Under the pieces are notes generated by a model. That model was given only the letters and a program-made list of their open reading frames with translations, was not told the DNA's origin and made no database searches. Positions 16,473 through 24,684 of a stretch of 64,000 nucleotides of DNA are shown here, one piece after another. Both the position numbers and the translations under genes were made by a program. Source of the stretch: SXVE01 sp036388895 (GTDB lineage Bacteria > Acidobacteriota > Blastocatellia > Pyrinomonadales > Pyrinomonadaceae); contig DASVQY010000028.1 in assembly GCA_036388895.1 (NCBI GenBank), forward strand, positions 62,001 to 126,000, in the 5' to 3' direction. Within the stretch, counting starts at the first letter, position 1; each line of letters opens with the position of its first letter.

Positions 16473-17566
16473 GTTTTTTAAATTCTATTTTTTCAGCTAA
16501 AGAAAAGGTTCCTGCGGAAGACGCGTCGAAAATTCTGCGTGAGATTCTGGAAACGACGCGCGAAGGCGTTCTGGTCGTCGGTCGCGATACGCGAATAATC
16601 GCGTCGAACCGCGCCGCTTACAACGCCTTCGCGCGTTTTAACGGCGCGTTGGAAAACAAGCGTCTGAGCGAAGTGATTCGCGATTTGAATCTTCACGAAG
16701 CGTTTCAGAAGGCTTTGGAAAACGATCAAATCTTCGACATTAAACTGGAAATTCCCGGAAATATTCAAAGAAGATACGACGTTCACATCGCGCCGATTCA
16801 GCTCGGCGGAGCGAAAAACGCCATCGGATTTTTTTACGATATCACGCAGATCGAGCGCCTCGAACGTGTGCGGCAGGAATTTCTCTCGAACGTTTCGCAC
16901 GAACTGCGCACGCCTCTGACCGCGATTATGGCGTTCGTCGAAACGCTCGAGGACGGAGCGATTGACGACCCGGAAAACAATCAGCGCTTTCTCGGCATAA
17001 TCCGCAAAAACGCCGAGCGGATGCGCCATTTGATAAACGATATTCTCGAACTTTCCGCAATTGAATCCGGGAACGTAAAAATTCAATTAAAAAAAATAAA
17101 GCTCTCGCCACTCGTAGACGAAATCTACACAAACGTTTCCGCCAAAGCCGCCGAACGCGGCGTGAGCTTGATCAATAACGTGCCTAAGAGTGCAACAGTT
17201 TACGCCGATGCGGTCAGACTCGAACAAATGTTAACGAATTTGATTGACAACGCCGTAAAATTTAATCGTCCAGCCGGAACCGTCACCGTAAGCTGCGAAC
17301 GTTTGTCTGAAAAAGATGAAGAAAACGTTGAAAAAAATATAATTTCAGTCGCCGATGCGGGCGAGGGAATTTCCGGCGAGCATTTGCAGCGCATTTTTGA
17401 AAGATTTTACCGCACCGACCGCGCCCGCTCGCGCGATCTCGGCGGCACGGGGCTTGGCTTGGCAATCGTCAAGCATCTGGCGAGACTTCACGGCGGCGAA
17501 GTTTCCGTGAAATCCGCTCCCGGAGAAGGCTCTACTTTTATCATCGAACTTCCCGCCGATCAATAA
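16469..17566 (+). CDS. PhoR-type sensor histidine kinase
   Basis: A 365-residue sensor kinase. After a short N-terminus without obvious membrane helices there is a PAS domain (about residues 24-130, EGVLVVGRDTRIIASNRAAY), then the dimerisation/phosphoacceptor domain with His144 in SNVSHELRTPLTA, and a HATPase domain (about 250-363) with LIDNAVKFN, ADAGEGIS and GGTGLGLAIVKHLARLHGG. PhoR proteins usually have an N-terminal membrane segment. Its absence here suggests a cytoplasmic sensor or recruitment by PhoU/Pst. Overlaps the regulator gene by ATGA. Confidence 0.92.
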   Translation: MSFLNSIFSAKEKVPAEDASKILREILETTREGVLVVGRDTRIIASNRAAYNAFARFNGALENKRLSEVIRDLNLHEAFQKALENDQIFDIKLEIPGNIQRRYDVHIAPIQLGGAKNAIGFFYDITQIERLERVRQEFLSNVSHELRTPLTAIMAFVETLEDGAIDDPENNQRFLGIIRKNAERMRHLINDILELSAIESGNVKIQLKKIKLSPLVDEIYTNVSAKAAERGVSLINNVPKSATVYADAVRLEQMLTNLIDNAVKFNRPAGTVTVSCERLSEKDEENVEKNIISVADAGEGISGEHLQRIFERFYRTDRARSRDLGGTGLGLAIVKHLARLHGGEVSVKSAPGEGSTFIIELPADQ

Positions 17567-17716
17567 CTTAACTGTTTCACAAATTTCTTTTAATCAAAGC
17601 CGCACCTGTGTTACAATAAATTTTCCGCGACAAAAACTCTTCCGATGAATCAGGTTTTCGAGCCGGTTCATTGCTGCAACTTTTCTTCTGGAATTTTAGT
17701 CAATGGAGAGAACTTT

Positions 17717-18253
17717 ATGGAACTCAATATCGGACAAAAAGTGGCTTATCCAAATCAAGGCGTTTGTCTGGTCGAATCAATACAAAAGAAAACTATCGGA
17801 AACAACTCAATGAATTTTTATTCACTGCGAGTCTTGAGCGACAATTCGATTATTTTTGTGCCGACCGCAAACGCCGAAAACGTCGGCATTCGCCCGATTA
17901 TCTGTGAATCTGAATTTAATCGGTTAATGAGCATTCTCGGAAAGGATTTCGATGAGGTTTCCAACGACTGGAAAACTCGCTCGCGCGAATACACGGAAAA
18001 ACTGCAAACCGGCGACGTTTTTGAAGCGGCGGACGTTTTGAAAAAGCTGACTTTTCTCAGCCACGAAAAAAAACTTTCATTCCGCGAGCAGACTTTGCTC
18101 GAAAAAGCGAAATTTTTGCTAGTTTCTGAAATCACCAATGCAAGTTTAGCCGAAGAAGCGGAAATCGCAGTGAAAATTGAAAAGCTCATCGCCGCCGCAT
18201 GCGAAAAACACCTGGTTTCGCAGCCGCGGGTTCTAGTTGCGACTGTTCACTAA
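17717..18253 (+). CDS. CarD/CdnL-family RNA polymerase-binding regulator
   Basis: A 178-residue cytoplasmic protein with an N-terminal CarD_CdnL_TRCF Tudor-like domain (LNIGQKVAYPNQGVCLVESI, FYSLRVLSDNSIIFVPTANAENVGIRPI) that binds the RNA polymerase beta subunit, followed by a helical C-terminal domain. Family members stabilise open complexes, for example at rRNA promoters. The ATG at 17717 is chosen because GGAGAG precedes it at proper spacing; a start at 17645 would add 24 residues without homology to the domain. Its stop lies inside the edge of a palindromic repeat facing queF. Confidence 0.9.
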   Translation: MELNIGQKVAYPNQGVCLVESIQKKTIGNNSMNFYSLRVLSDNSIIFVPTANAENVGIRPIICESEFNRLMSILGKDFDEVSNDWKTRSREYTEKLQTGDVFEAADVLKKLTFLSHEKKLSFREQTLLEKAKFLLVSEITNASLAEEAEIAVKIEKLIAAACEKHLVSQPRVLVATVH

Positions 18254-18336
18254 AAAAGTGAGAAGTGACAATTGAGGAGTTATTTTCATTTCTGATTTTT
18301 ACTTCTTACCTCTCACTTTTCACTTCTCGTTTTTAA
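18252..18336. repeat. Palindromic word element D (GAGAAGTGA type)
   Basis: AAAGTGAGAAGTGA (18256-18269) and its complement TCACTTTTCACTTCTC (18313-18328) flank a 45-base centre holding further GAGGAGT/ACTTCTTA words. It fills the gap between the convergent carD-like and queF genes, and encodes the last residues (VKNEK) and TGA stop of queF. Confidence 0.7.
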
Positions 18337-18745
18337 CATAGCTCGACCGCACAATGGTTTTTATGTTCCCGCGAACGTGAAAATCGCCTTCTATTTCGAC
18401 CTTTAAGGGGTCGCAAGCATTGACGAAATCTTCGAGAATAATGTTGATGACGTGTTCGTGAAAAACTTTTATTTCGCGGAACGAATTGATGTAAAGTTTC
18501 AAGCTTTTCAATTCGATGCAGCGGTCGTTCGGAACGTATTTAAGCCGGATGACGGCGAAATCCGGGAAATCAGAAAACGGACAAATCGCCGTAAATTCGG
18601 GCATTTCAAACTCAACCCAAATTTCGCGTCCGGCATAGTCGTAACGAAAGCTATCGAGCGGGTAAAGCTGCATTTCTTCGCGCGGCGTCGAACGAATATC
18701 CAGATTTTGCAGATTAATCGGGGGTAAATTTACTTGGTCTAACAT
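18320..18745 (-). CDS. queF: 7-cyano-7-deazaguanine reductase
   Basis: A 141-residue NADPH-dependent nitrile reductase that converts preQ0 to preQ1 in queuosine synthesis. It belongs to the short unimodular (YkvM) type. FTAICPFSDFPDFA carries the nucleophilic Cys and the catalytic Asp. ELKSLKLYINSFREIKVFHEHVIN is the QueF substrate-binding signature. The ATG at 18743-18745 is preferred over a TTG ten codons upstream. The last codons and the stop lie in a palindromic repeat shared with the convergent CarD-like gene. No other queuosine gene is nearby. Confidence 0.96.
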   Translation of the reverse strand: MLDQVNLPPINLQNLDIRSTPREEMQLYPLDSFRYDYAGREIWVEFEMPEFTAICPFSDFPDFAVIRLKYVPNDRCIELKSLKLYINSFREIKVFHEHVINIILEDFVNACDPLKVEIEGDFHVRGNIKTIVRSSYVKNEK

Positions 18746-18920
18746 AGTAATCAGTTTCGATAAAAGTCGAAACAATTATTTTACAACAAAACGAAACAAA
18801 AGTTCAGCCTCAGAAAAGTGTTGGTAATACAGTTAAGATGAAAATGAGTAAATAATTAAGAAATAAGATTAAAAGAGAGAAATTTTAGAATGTGAATTTA
18901 TGTATTCGGTCGGGAAATTA

Positions 18921-19721
18921 TTAAAATTTAAATTTCTTTGCCGCCGCCAAATCGCTGATGCCGCGCGTTTTCAGTTCTTCGAGCAGATTAACGAAAATAT
19001 GCGCCGTCGCGCGAGCGTCTTCGGCGGCGCGATGATGATTGATAAGCGCGACGGAAAAATACTGCGCGACGGTGTTCAAACGATGATTTTCGATGTGCGG
19101 CAGCAGCTTGCGCGACAATTGAACTGTGCAGAGATGATGATTGGCGACGCGATAGTCGGTGTAAATCCTGCCGATTTCGTGATTTAAAAAACGCATATCG
19201 AAATGCGCGTTGTGCGCCACTAACACCGAATCGCCGATAAAATCTAAAAAATCAGCGGCTATTTCGCGGAATTTCGGCGCGCGGCTGACCATCTGATTTG
19301 TAATTCCTGTCAATTGCGATATGAACGCCGGAATCGTCGTCTCAGGATTGACCAAAGTGTGGAATTCGTCGGTAATTGCGCCGTTCTTTACGCGATAAGC
19401 GCCGATTTCAGTAACGCGGCACGGCGGCGTTTTAGCTCCGGTAGTTTCCAGATCGAAAACGACAAAATCGGTTTCCGCCAGCTTCTTCTGCTTCAAATCA
19501 TCTTCGACGAGTTCGACGGTATCTGCGTTTAACTGCAAACGCGGATCAGTTTCAATCAAGTCGGAAACGAGCATTATCGCCAAATCCGGTTCGGGCTTGC
19601 GAATTTTCATCACGTAATCAACGACTTTTACCGCAGACGCGCGTCCGCCGACCGATTGCAGAAGCTGAATCGTTTCGCTGACGAGCATAGATTCGGAAAT
19701 CAAATTTGGATAAGGCGCCAT
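18921..19721 (-). CDS. DnaQ-like 3'-5' exonuclease with N-terminal extension
   Basis: A 266-residue protein with a DEDDh exonuclease domain (about residues 85-250). Exo I reads VVFDLETTGAK, Exo II LVAHNAHFDMRFLN, and Exo III NHHRAAEDARAT with the catalytic His. The N-terminal 80 residues (ETIQLLQSVGGRASAVKVVDYVM..., ending NADTVELVEDD) look like a winged-helix module. Such proteins often act as DNA polymerase III epsilon-like proofreaders or in repair; this is not the polymerase-bound DnaQ for certain. Intact. Confidence 0.9.
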   Translation of the reverse strand: MAPYPNLISESMLVSETIQLLQSVGGRASAVKVVDYVMKIRKPEPDLAIMLVSDLIETDPRLQLNADTVELVEDDLKQKKLAETDFVVFDLETTGAKTPPCRVTEIGAYRVKNGAITDEFHTLVNPETTIPAFISQLTGITNQMVSRAPKFREIAADFLDFIGDSVLVAHNAHFDMRFLNHEIGRIYTDYRVANHHLCTVQLSRKLLPHIENHRLNTVAQYFSVALINHHRAAEDARATAHIFVNLLEELKTRGISDLAAAKKFKF

Positions 19722-19811
19722 CTTTAGTTTATTCTAACGTGAAAATATGAATCTGCAAGCAAGTGAGCGGCAAGCAAAGGACTTTGATAATTTTTTCGGA
19801 GAAATAAGCGG

Positions 19812-20156
19812 ATGAGAGAAGAAAACATTAAAGTTGTAGAGACTTACTTGAACGCCCTGAAGCGAAAAGATTTAAGCACGGCTTTGCTTGCCGACGATTT
19901 GAAATTTGAAGACCCGGTGAGCGGAAAAAACATTGGCGCGGAAAATCTGAAAGAGTTTTTATCCGGTTTTTTGCCCGCAATAAACGACGTTCGCATCATT
20001 CAGCACATTTGCGAAGGTGAATACGTCGTCACGCACTGGGAAGTTGACGGGATTTTCGGCGTGATCACTATTTTAGAAAAATTCCGGGTGCAAAACGGAA
20101 AAATCACCGAAGCCTACGGATATTTCGACCCAAAACCGATTTTAGGCAGTTCGTAG
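19812..20156 (+). CDS. SnoaL/NTF2-like small protein
   Basis: A 114-residue protein of the NTF2-like superfamily: VETYLNALKRKDLSTALLADDLKFEDPVSGKNI followed by the beta-sheet HICEGEYVVTHWEVDGIF and EKFRVQNGKITEAYGYFDP. These folds make a cone-shaped pocket used by isomerases, cyclases or binding proteins. Function cannot be assigned. Its stop codon is followed at once by the nonamer-repeat palindrome upstream of pyrE. Confidence 0.75.
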   Translation: MREENIKVVETYLNALKRKDLSTALLADDLKFEDPVSGKNIGAENLKEFLSGFLPAINDVRIIQHICEGEYVVTHWEVDGIFGVITILEKFRVQNGKITEAYGYFDPKPILGSS

Positions 20157-20256
20157 AGTTCATTGGGTTCGTTGAGTTCTTTGAGAAAAAGAATTTCCTT
20201 TAACTCAATAAACTCTGCGAACTCAATGAACTTAGTAGACTGTATGAACTTAGAAG
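20157..20256. repeat. Palindromic word element E, 9-base period, running into pyrE
   Basis: Left arm: GTTCATTGG, GTTCGTTGA, GTTCTTTGA (20158-20184). Right arm: ACTCAATAA, ACTCTGCGA, ACTCAATGA, ACTTAGTAG, ACTGTATGA, ACTTAGAAG (20203-20256), each exactly nine bases. The arms are complementary over about 35 bases with few mismatches. The right arm is in frame with pyrE, and the chosen pyrE start codon (20244) lies in the fifth unit. Confidence 0.8.
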
Positions 20257-20825
20257 AAATATTAGAGCATTTCAAACAAACCGATGCGCTTTTAGAAGGG
20301 CATTTTATTTTGTCGAGCGGTTTGCACAGTTCAAAATACCTGCAATGCGCGCGCGCGTTGCAACGTCCGTCTGATGCCGCAAAATTCGGCGAAGCGATTG
20401 CCGAACATTTTGCCAACGAAAATATCGAAACTGTCGCTTCGCCCGCAATCGGCGGATTGATAATCGGTTTCGCCGTCGCGCAGGCGCTGAACGCTCGTTT
20501 TATCTGGACGGAACGCGAAAGCGGAACGATGACTTTGCGGCGCGGTTTTTCGATTAAAGAAAACGAACGAATTTTAGTGGTAGAAGATGTGATAACAACA
20601 GGCGGTTCAACGCGCGAATGTATTGCGGCGCTGGAAAAAAACGGCGCGAAAATTATCGGCGCGGCTTCCGTTATTGACCGCTCGAACGGCGCAGCCGATG
20701 TCGGCGTTCCGCGCATAGCTTTGGCGAGTTTGGAAGTTGTTAGTTATCAAACGGAAGATTGCCCGATGTGCGCTTCAGGGGAAATCGCCGTTAAACCGGG
20801 AAGCCGCTCACAAACGAAAGTATGA
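20244..20825 (+). CDS. pyrE: Orotate phosphoribosyltransferase
   Basis: A 193-residue type I phosphoribosyltransferase that joins orotate to PRPP in pyrimidine synthesis. The PRPP loop is ILVVEDVITTGGSTREC. GHFILSSGLHSSKYLQCARAL near the N-terminus is the orotate-site signature. The ATG at 20244 (MNLEEILEHF) aligns with usual OPRTase N-termini. In-frame starts upstream at 20226 or earlier would add residues encoded by the nonamer repeat with a three-residue rhythm (NSI-NSA-NSM-NLV). The stop overlaps the next gene by four bases, implying coupling. Confidence 0.96.
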   Translation: MNLEEILEHFKQTDALLEGHFILSSGLHSSKYLQCARALQRPSDAAKFGEAIAEHFANENIETVASPAIGGLIIGFAVAQALNARFIWTERESGTMTLRRGFSIKENERILVVEDVITTGGSTRECIAALEKNGAKIIGAASVIDRSNGAADVGVPRIALASLEVVSYQTEDCPMCASGEIAVKPGSRSQTKV

Positions 20826-21298
20826 AAATGACAAATCGAATCGCGGATTTTTGGCGAGAATTTTGCGAAATCAATTCTGAAATAAATCAAAATACGCCGT
20901 TTCAGATTTGGCATTTCGGACTCGGACGCGAAGACGCCGAAGAGCTTTCAAATCTGGTTTTGCAAGGCAAAAAAACCGGAACCGCATCGCTTCCCTGGGA
21001 GTATGAAAATAAACCGGAAGATGCGCCGATTGTTGGCGGTTACAGCGTCGTCACCGATTTTGACGGAAACCCGAAATGCGTTATTCGCACGACCGAGCTT
21101 AAAGTTTTACCGTTTAACGAAGTTGATGCTGAATTTGCTTTCAGCGAAGGCGAGGGCGATCAAAGCCTCGATTACTGGCGCAAAGTTCATTGGGATTATT
21201 TTTCGCGCAGGTATACTGCAATCAACAAAGAACCGAGCCTTGAAATGCCGGTAAATTGTGAACGGTTTGAATTGCTTTATCCAAAAGTTAAAAAATGA
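20822..21298 (+). CDS. ASCH domain protein
   Basis: A 158-residue protein with an ASCH domain, a PUA-like RNA-binding fold. GREDAEELSNLVLQGKKTGTASLPWEY carries the G-K-K-T signature, followed by VVTDFDGNPKCVIRTTELKVLPFNEV and GEGDQSLDYWRKVHWDYF. Some members hydrolyse N4-acetylcytidine, most are uncharacterised. It overlaps pyrE by ATGA and the next frameshifted lipoprotein gene by two bases, so it is part of a tight pyrE-ASCH-lipoprotein-truA group. A second ATG two codons downstream is possible. Confidence 0.88.
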   Translation: MKMTNRIADFWREFCEINSEINQNTPFQIWHFGLGREDAEELSNLVLQGKKTGTASLPWEYENKPEDAPIVGGYSVVTDFDGNPKCVIRTTELKVLPFNEVDAEFAFSEGEGDQSLDYWRKVHWDYFSRRYTAINKEPSLEMPVNCERFELLYPKVKK

Positions 21299-21623
21299 GA
21301 AGACATCTTATTGCTTTATCAACGATTCTTTTGGCAAATGCTTGTAACATTCAACCGCAAAAATTTGACGCTGAAAAGTGGAGAGGGGCGGAAAGACTGT
21401 TCGCGGCAGTATGATCGAAGACATCAGAAACAACAAAACTCTTCAAGGAAAAACAAAGAATGAGATCGAAAATCTTCTTGGCAAGGCTGACGAAAATTCA
21501 GGCAATTGGGTTGGTTATGAAGTAGTAACAATTTCGCGCTGTTATTTTTGGAGATGCCGGATGGAAATTAATTTCGATATGCGAACAAAACAAGTAGTAG
21601 GGGATGTCGCTGTCAGCGATTAA
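21295..21623 (+). pseudogene. Small BamE-like lipoprotein, frameshifted
   Basis: The frame from 21295 encodes a lipoprotein signal peptide (MRRHLIALSTILLANAC, lipobox ANAC) followed by NIQPQKFDAEKWRGAE. It then stops at a TGA. The rest, KTVRGSMIEDIRNNKTLQGK and onwards, is in another frame, and one extra A in GGAAAG (21390-21395) restores the reading. The GKTKNEIENLLGKAD segment resembles the BamE/SmpA fold of outer-membrane lipoproteins. The broken frame may be a real loss or an assembly error in a short A-run. It sits between the ASCH gene and truA. Confidence 0.65.
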
Positions 21624-21629
21624 ATTTTA

Positions 21630-22382
21630 ATGAACTTCAAACTTCTCATTCAATACGACGGCACGGATTTTCACGGTTGGCAGGTTCAGGACAATCAGCG
21701 CACCGTTCAGGGCGAACTACAGCGAGTTTTGTCTTTGCTCGAAAACGCGGATGTTTACGTCGCCGGTTCGGGCAGGACCGACGCGGGCGTTCACGCCGAA
21801 GGTCAAGTCGCCAATGTGAAAATTGCAAAATCATTTACGCCGGAAAAATTGCGCGGCGCGATCAACGGCAATTTGTGGCGCGATGTCAGAATTTTGAATG
21901 TCGAGAAAGCGCCTGATGAGTTTCACGCGCGATTTTCTGCGAAAGGAAAAACATACGTTTACCGCGTCGTCAACGCTCCGGTGATTTCGCCCTTTTTGTG
22001 TCGCTTCGCGCATCACGAAGCGCGTCCGCTCGATGTCGGAAAAATGAACGAAGCGGCGCGGCTTTTTCTCGGAAAACACGATTGGACGGCTTTTTCCGCC
22101 GCCAATTCCGACGCCGAAAGCCGCGTGCGAACGATTTCGGATTTTTCAGTCGAATCTGATTGGAGCAGTAGGGCAAACGCGGCAGTAATTGAATTTCGCA
22201 TTACGGGCGACGGATTTCTGCGTTATATGGTTCGTTCGATTGTCGGCACTTTGCTGGAAGTCGGGCGCGGCGAAAAAGATTCTGATACAATTCAGACGGC
22301 AATCGTCAGCGGAGACAGAAATTTAGCTGGTGCGACCGCTCCGGCAAACGGTCTGACTTTGGTCAAAGTTTATTACGAATGA
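21630..22382 (+). CDS. truA: tRNA pseudouridine(38-40) synthase
   Basis: A 250-residue enzyme that isomerises uridines 38-40 in the tRNA anticodon stem. The catalytic Asp51 lies in GSGRTDAGVHAEGQV. YDGTDFHGWQVQ near the N-terminus and FLRYMVRSIVGTLLEVGRG near the C-terminus are family signatures. Length is normal. It starts six bases after the lipoprotein remnant, so transcription probably continues from pyrE. Confidence 0.97.
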   Translation: MNFKLLIQYDGTDFHGWQVQDNQRTVQGELQRVLSLLENADVYVAGSGRTDAGVHAEGQVANVKIAKSFTPEKLRGAINGNLWRDVRILNVEKAPDEFHARFSAKGKTYVYRVVNAPVISPFLCRFAHHEARPLDVGKMNEAARLFLGKHDWTAFSAANSDAESRVRTISDFSVESDWSSRANAAVIEFRITGDGFLRYMVRSIVGTLLEVGRGEKDSDTIQTAIVSGDRNLAGATAPANGLTLVKVYYE

Positions 22383-22388
22383 GTTTTC

Positions 22389-22466
22389 TATAATGCAAAA
22401 TCTAAAAATCAAAATGTAAAATGCCATTTTGATTTTTAGAAATGTGATTCTCATTTTTGTTATATG
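22389..22466. repeat. Palindromic word element F (AAAATCTAAAAATC type)
   Basis: TCTAAAAATCAAAATG (22401-22416) and CATTTTGATTTTTAGA (22425-22440) form a perfect 16-base stem with an eight-base loop. Weaker pairing extends outwards on both sides. It fills the gap between truA and the DUF952 gene and ends at that gene's start codon. Confidence 0.75.
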
Positions 22467-22763
22467 ATTATTTATCACATCGTTACGCCCGAAGATTGGG
22501 AAAAATTCAAAGACGAGTACGAATACGAAGCCGAAAGTTTGCAAACCGAAGGCTTTATTCACTGCAGTTACCGAAATCAGCTCGACGACGTTCTCGAACG
22601 CTATTATAAAAACGCCGCGCGCGTTTTTATTCTGCATATAAACCCGCACCTTTTAACTTCTCCGCTGATTGCCGAACCTTCGACAAAAAATGAAATTTAT
22701 CCGCACGTTTACGGCAAAATAAATAGATCATCAATCGTCAACGTCGAGGAAAGAATTCTTTGA
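22464..22763 (+). CDS. DUF952 protein
   Basis: A 99-residue protein of the DUF952 family, recognisable from IYHIVTPEDWEKFK, EGFIHCSYRNQL and the closing IYPHVYGKINRSSIV. The fold is related to ADP-ribosyltransferase-like or glutathione S-transferase-associated domains, but no role is established. The start codon follows the palindrome F directly. The stop codon (TGA, 22761-22763) is the first three bases of the next palindrome. Confidence 0.85.
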   Translation: MIIYHIVTPEDWEKFKDEYEYEAESLQTEGFIHCSYRNQLDDVLERYYKNAARVFILHINPHLLTSPLIAEPSTKNEIYPHVYGKINRSSIVNVEERIL

Positions 22764-22837
22764 AGCCGCAGATTTCACAGATTAACGTTGAATGTTTTTG
22801 ATTTCTTTGAGCTTATCTGTGAAAATCTGTGGTTTCA
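22761..22837. repeat. Palindromic word element G (CACAGATT type)
   Basis: TGAAGCCGCAGATTTCACAG (22761-22780) pairs with CTGTGAAAATCTGTGGTTTCA (22817-22837) with one bulge and two mismatches. The word CAGATT occurs twice in each arm at about 10-base spacing. The leading TGA is the stop codon of the DUF952 gene. Confidence 0.8.
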
Positions 22838-22856
22838 TTTGTCATAAAATACAAAA

Positions 22857-23639
22857 ATGCTCGAAAACTTTGCCAAAGTTGTCAAATCCGATTCGGAAGA
22901 AGCGAAACTGCTCGCGAAAATTGATTTCGCCAGGCTCCCGCAGCACGTCGCGATAATAATGGATGGCAACGGACGCTGGGCGAAACAGCGCGGTAAACCG
23001 AGAATTTTCGGGCATCGCGCCGGAGCCGAATCGGTTCGCGCCATTCTCGATACTTGCGCTCGATTGCAAATCAAAGCCGTTACGCTGTACGCTTTTTCGA
23101 CTGAAAATTGGAAACGTCCCGAAGACGAAGTTTCCGGTTTGATGCAGATGCTCAAACTTTATCTGAAAAAAGAATTAAAAACGGTTCACAATAACAACAT
23201 AAAATTTCAGGCAATCGGGAAAATCGAAGGTCTTTCAGAAGATTTGCAAAAGCAGATCGAGAATGCGATGCAGCATACGGCAAAAAACACCGGAACTGTT
23301 TTAAGCGTCGCGCTCAATTACGGCGGGCGCGCCGAGATTACCGAAGCGTGCCGAAAAGCCGTTCTCGATTTACAGAAAAGCGGGAAATCGTCGAACGATT
23401 TGACCGAAGCCGACATCGAAGCAAATCTTTACACGCGCGGATTGCCGGAAGTTGATTTAATGATTCGCACGAGCGGCGAATTTCGCATTTCCAACTTTTT
23501 ATTGTGGCAACTGGCTTACAGCGAAATTTATGTGACGCCGACGCTTTTTCCAGACTTTCGTCGCGAGGAAATCTTTAAGGCGATTTTAGATTTTCAGAAA
23601 CGAGAACGCCGATACGGCGGCGTAATGCCACCAGGGTAA
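22857..23639 (+). CDS. uppS: Undecaprenyl diphosphate synthase (isoprenyl transferase)
   Basis: A 260-residue cis-prenyltransferase that makes the C55 carrier lipid for peptidoglycan and surface polysaccharides. The catalytic Asp36 is in IIMDGNGRWAKQRG, followed by GHRAGAESVR, TLYAFSTENWKRP and the C-terminal RTSGEFRISNFLLWQLAYSE. The N-terminal extension of about 25 residues is normal. Next to cdsA, the pair is the conserved uppS-cdsA arrangement of envelope lipid synthesis. Confidence 0.97.
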   Translation: MLENFAKVVKSDSEEAKLLAKIDFARLPQHVAIIMDGNGRWAKQRGKPRIFGHRAGAESVRAILDTCARLQIKAVTLYAFSTENWKRPEDEVSGLMQMLKLYLKKELKTVHNNNIKFQAIGKIEGLSEDLQKQIENAMQHTAKNTGTVLSVALNYGGRAEITEACRKAVLDLQKSGKSSNDLTEADIEANLYTRGLPEVDLMIRTSGEFRISNFLLWQLAYSEIYVTPTLFPDFRREEIFKAILDFQKRERRYGGVMPPG

Positions 23640-23682
23640 GAGCTTTAAATATTTACCTTTATCTCTTAATCTTTTATCCTTT

Positions 23683-24543
23683 ATGAACAGTCGTCTCTTA
23701 ACCGCGCTCGTCGCCCTGCCCGTTTTAATTTTATCAATCATTCTGCCGTATTTTCTGCCCGATTATTCTTGGGCAAACTGGCTGTTTCTTCTAATTGCGG
23801 CTTTGGGGCTGAGCGCGGGACTTTTTGAGTTTTATACGTTTACGAAAAAACTCGAATTAAAAGCCGACGCAAGTGTCGGGTATTTAGGCGCAGCGGCGTT
23901 TTTTGTCGCTTTTATTTTCGACGCGCCGACGAAAGCGCCGGAGTTACTGGTTTTGACGCTGGCTTTGTTTCTGATTTTTGTTTTAATCACACAAATGTTC
24001 CGGTTTCAAAAGGACTTTTCGAAAATGCTGGTTGGCGTCGGCGTTACAATTTTAGGAGTTTTATATGTCGTTTTTTTAGGCGGGTTTATCGTCGCGATGC
24101 GAAACGGTTTTGAAAACTCGATGGTGCCTCATCTTTCGACGAAATTGCTCGCCTTTTTCTTCACGGTCGGAATGGGCGCGGATGTCGGAGCTTATTACAT
24201 TGGCAAAAATTTCGGCAAGCGCAAACTGATTCCAAAAGTTTCGCCGAACAAAACCTGGGAAGGCGCAATCGGCGGGCTGATTTTGAGTTCGATATTTGCC
24301 GTCGTTGCTTCGTTTTGGTTTTTCCCGGAACTGCCCGTAAAATTTTCGATTCCGCTGGCGATTGTGTTGACCGTTGTCGGAATTCTGGGCGATTTGGCGG
24401 AAAGCGCGATGAAGCGCGGCTCGAACGTGAAAGACGCCGCGAGCATTTTGCCCGGACACGGCGGTTTGCTCGACAGGCTCGACAGTTTGCTTTTTAGCGC
24501 GCCTATCTTGTATTATTTTGCACGGTTTTACTTTTACTATTAA
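23683..24543 (+). CDS. cdsA: Phosphatidate cytidylyltransferase
   Basis: A 286-residue inner-membrane enzyme that makes CDP-diacylglycerol from phosphatidic acid and CTP. Several hydrophobic helices precede the conserved SPNKTWEGAIGGLI segment. The diagnostic C-terminal signature is GDLAESAMKRGSNVKDAASILPGHGGLLDRLDS. It is 43 bases after uppS in the same orientation, and a strong terminator follows at 24618, ending the uppS-cdsA unit. Confidence 0.97.
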   Translation: MNSRLLTALVALPVLILSIILPYFLPDYSWANWLFLLIAALGLSAGLFEFYTFTKKLELKADASVGYLGAAAFFVAFIFDAPTKAPELLVLTLALFLIFVLITQMFRFQKDFSKMLVGVGVTILGVLYVVFLGGFIVAMRNGFENSMVPHLSTKLLAFFFTVGMGADVGAYYIGKNFGKRKLIPKVSPNKTWEGAIGGLILSSIFAVVASFWFFPELPVKFSIPLAIVLTVVGILGDLAESAMKRGSNVKDAASILPGHGGLLDRLDSLLFSAPILYYFARFYFYY

Positions 24544-24617
24544 TAAAGTTTTTATGAACGCGGTTCGGTTTAACGACGATAATAATTGATTGGCGAGAGC
24601 GTTTTTCTTCGACGTTC

Positions 24618-24660
24618 CGCCTTTCGTTTATCGCGTAATCGAAAGGCGTTTTTTATTTTG
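24618..24660 (+). terminator. Rho-independent terminator between cdsA and aspS
   Basis: CGCCTTTCG (24618-24626) and CGAAAGGCG (24640-24648) form a nine-base stem with a 13-base loop, followed by TTTTTTATTTTG. It may also act as an attenuator for aspS, whose start is 25 bases downstream. Confidence 0.85.
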
Positions 24661-24684
24661 TTTAATACTTTTTTGAAAAATTTT

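Noticed and set aside
17645..17716. N-terminal extension of the CarD-like protein
   Set aside because: The extra 24 residues lack the domain's features, and a proper ribosome site (GGAGAG) is placed for the ATG at 17717.
22389..22466. Rho-independent terminator after truA
   Set aside because: The stem is perfect but AT-only and there is no T-run on either side; it fits the word-palindrome family better.
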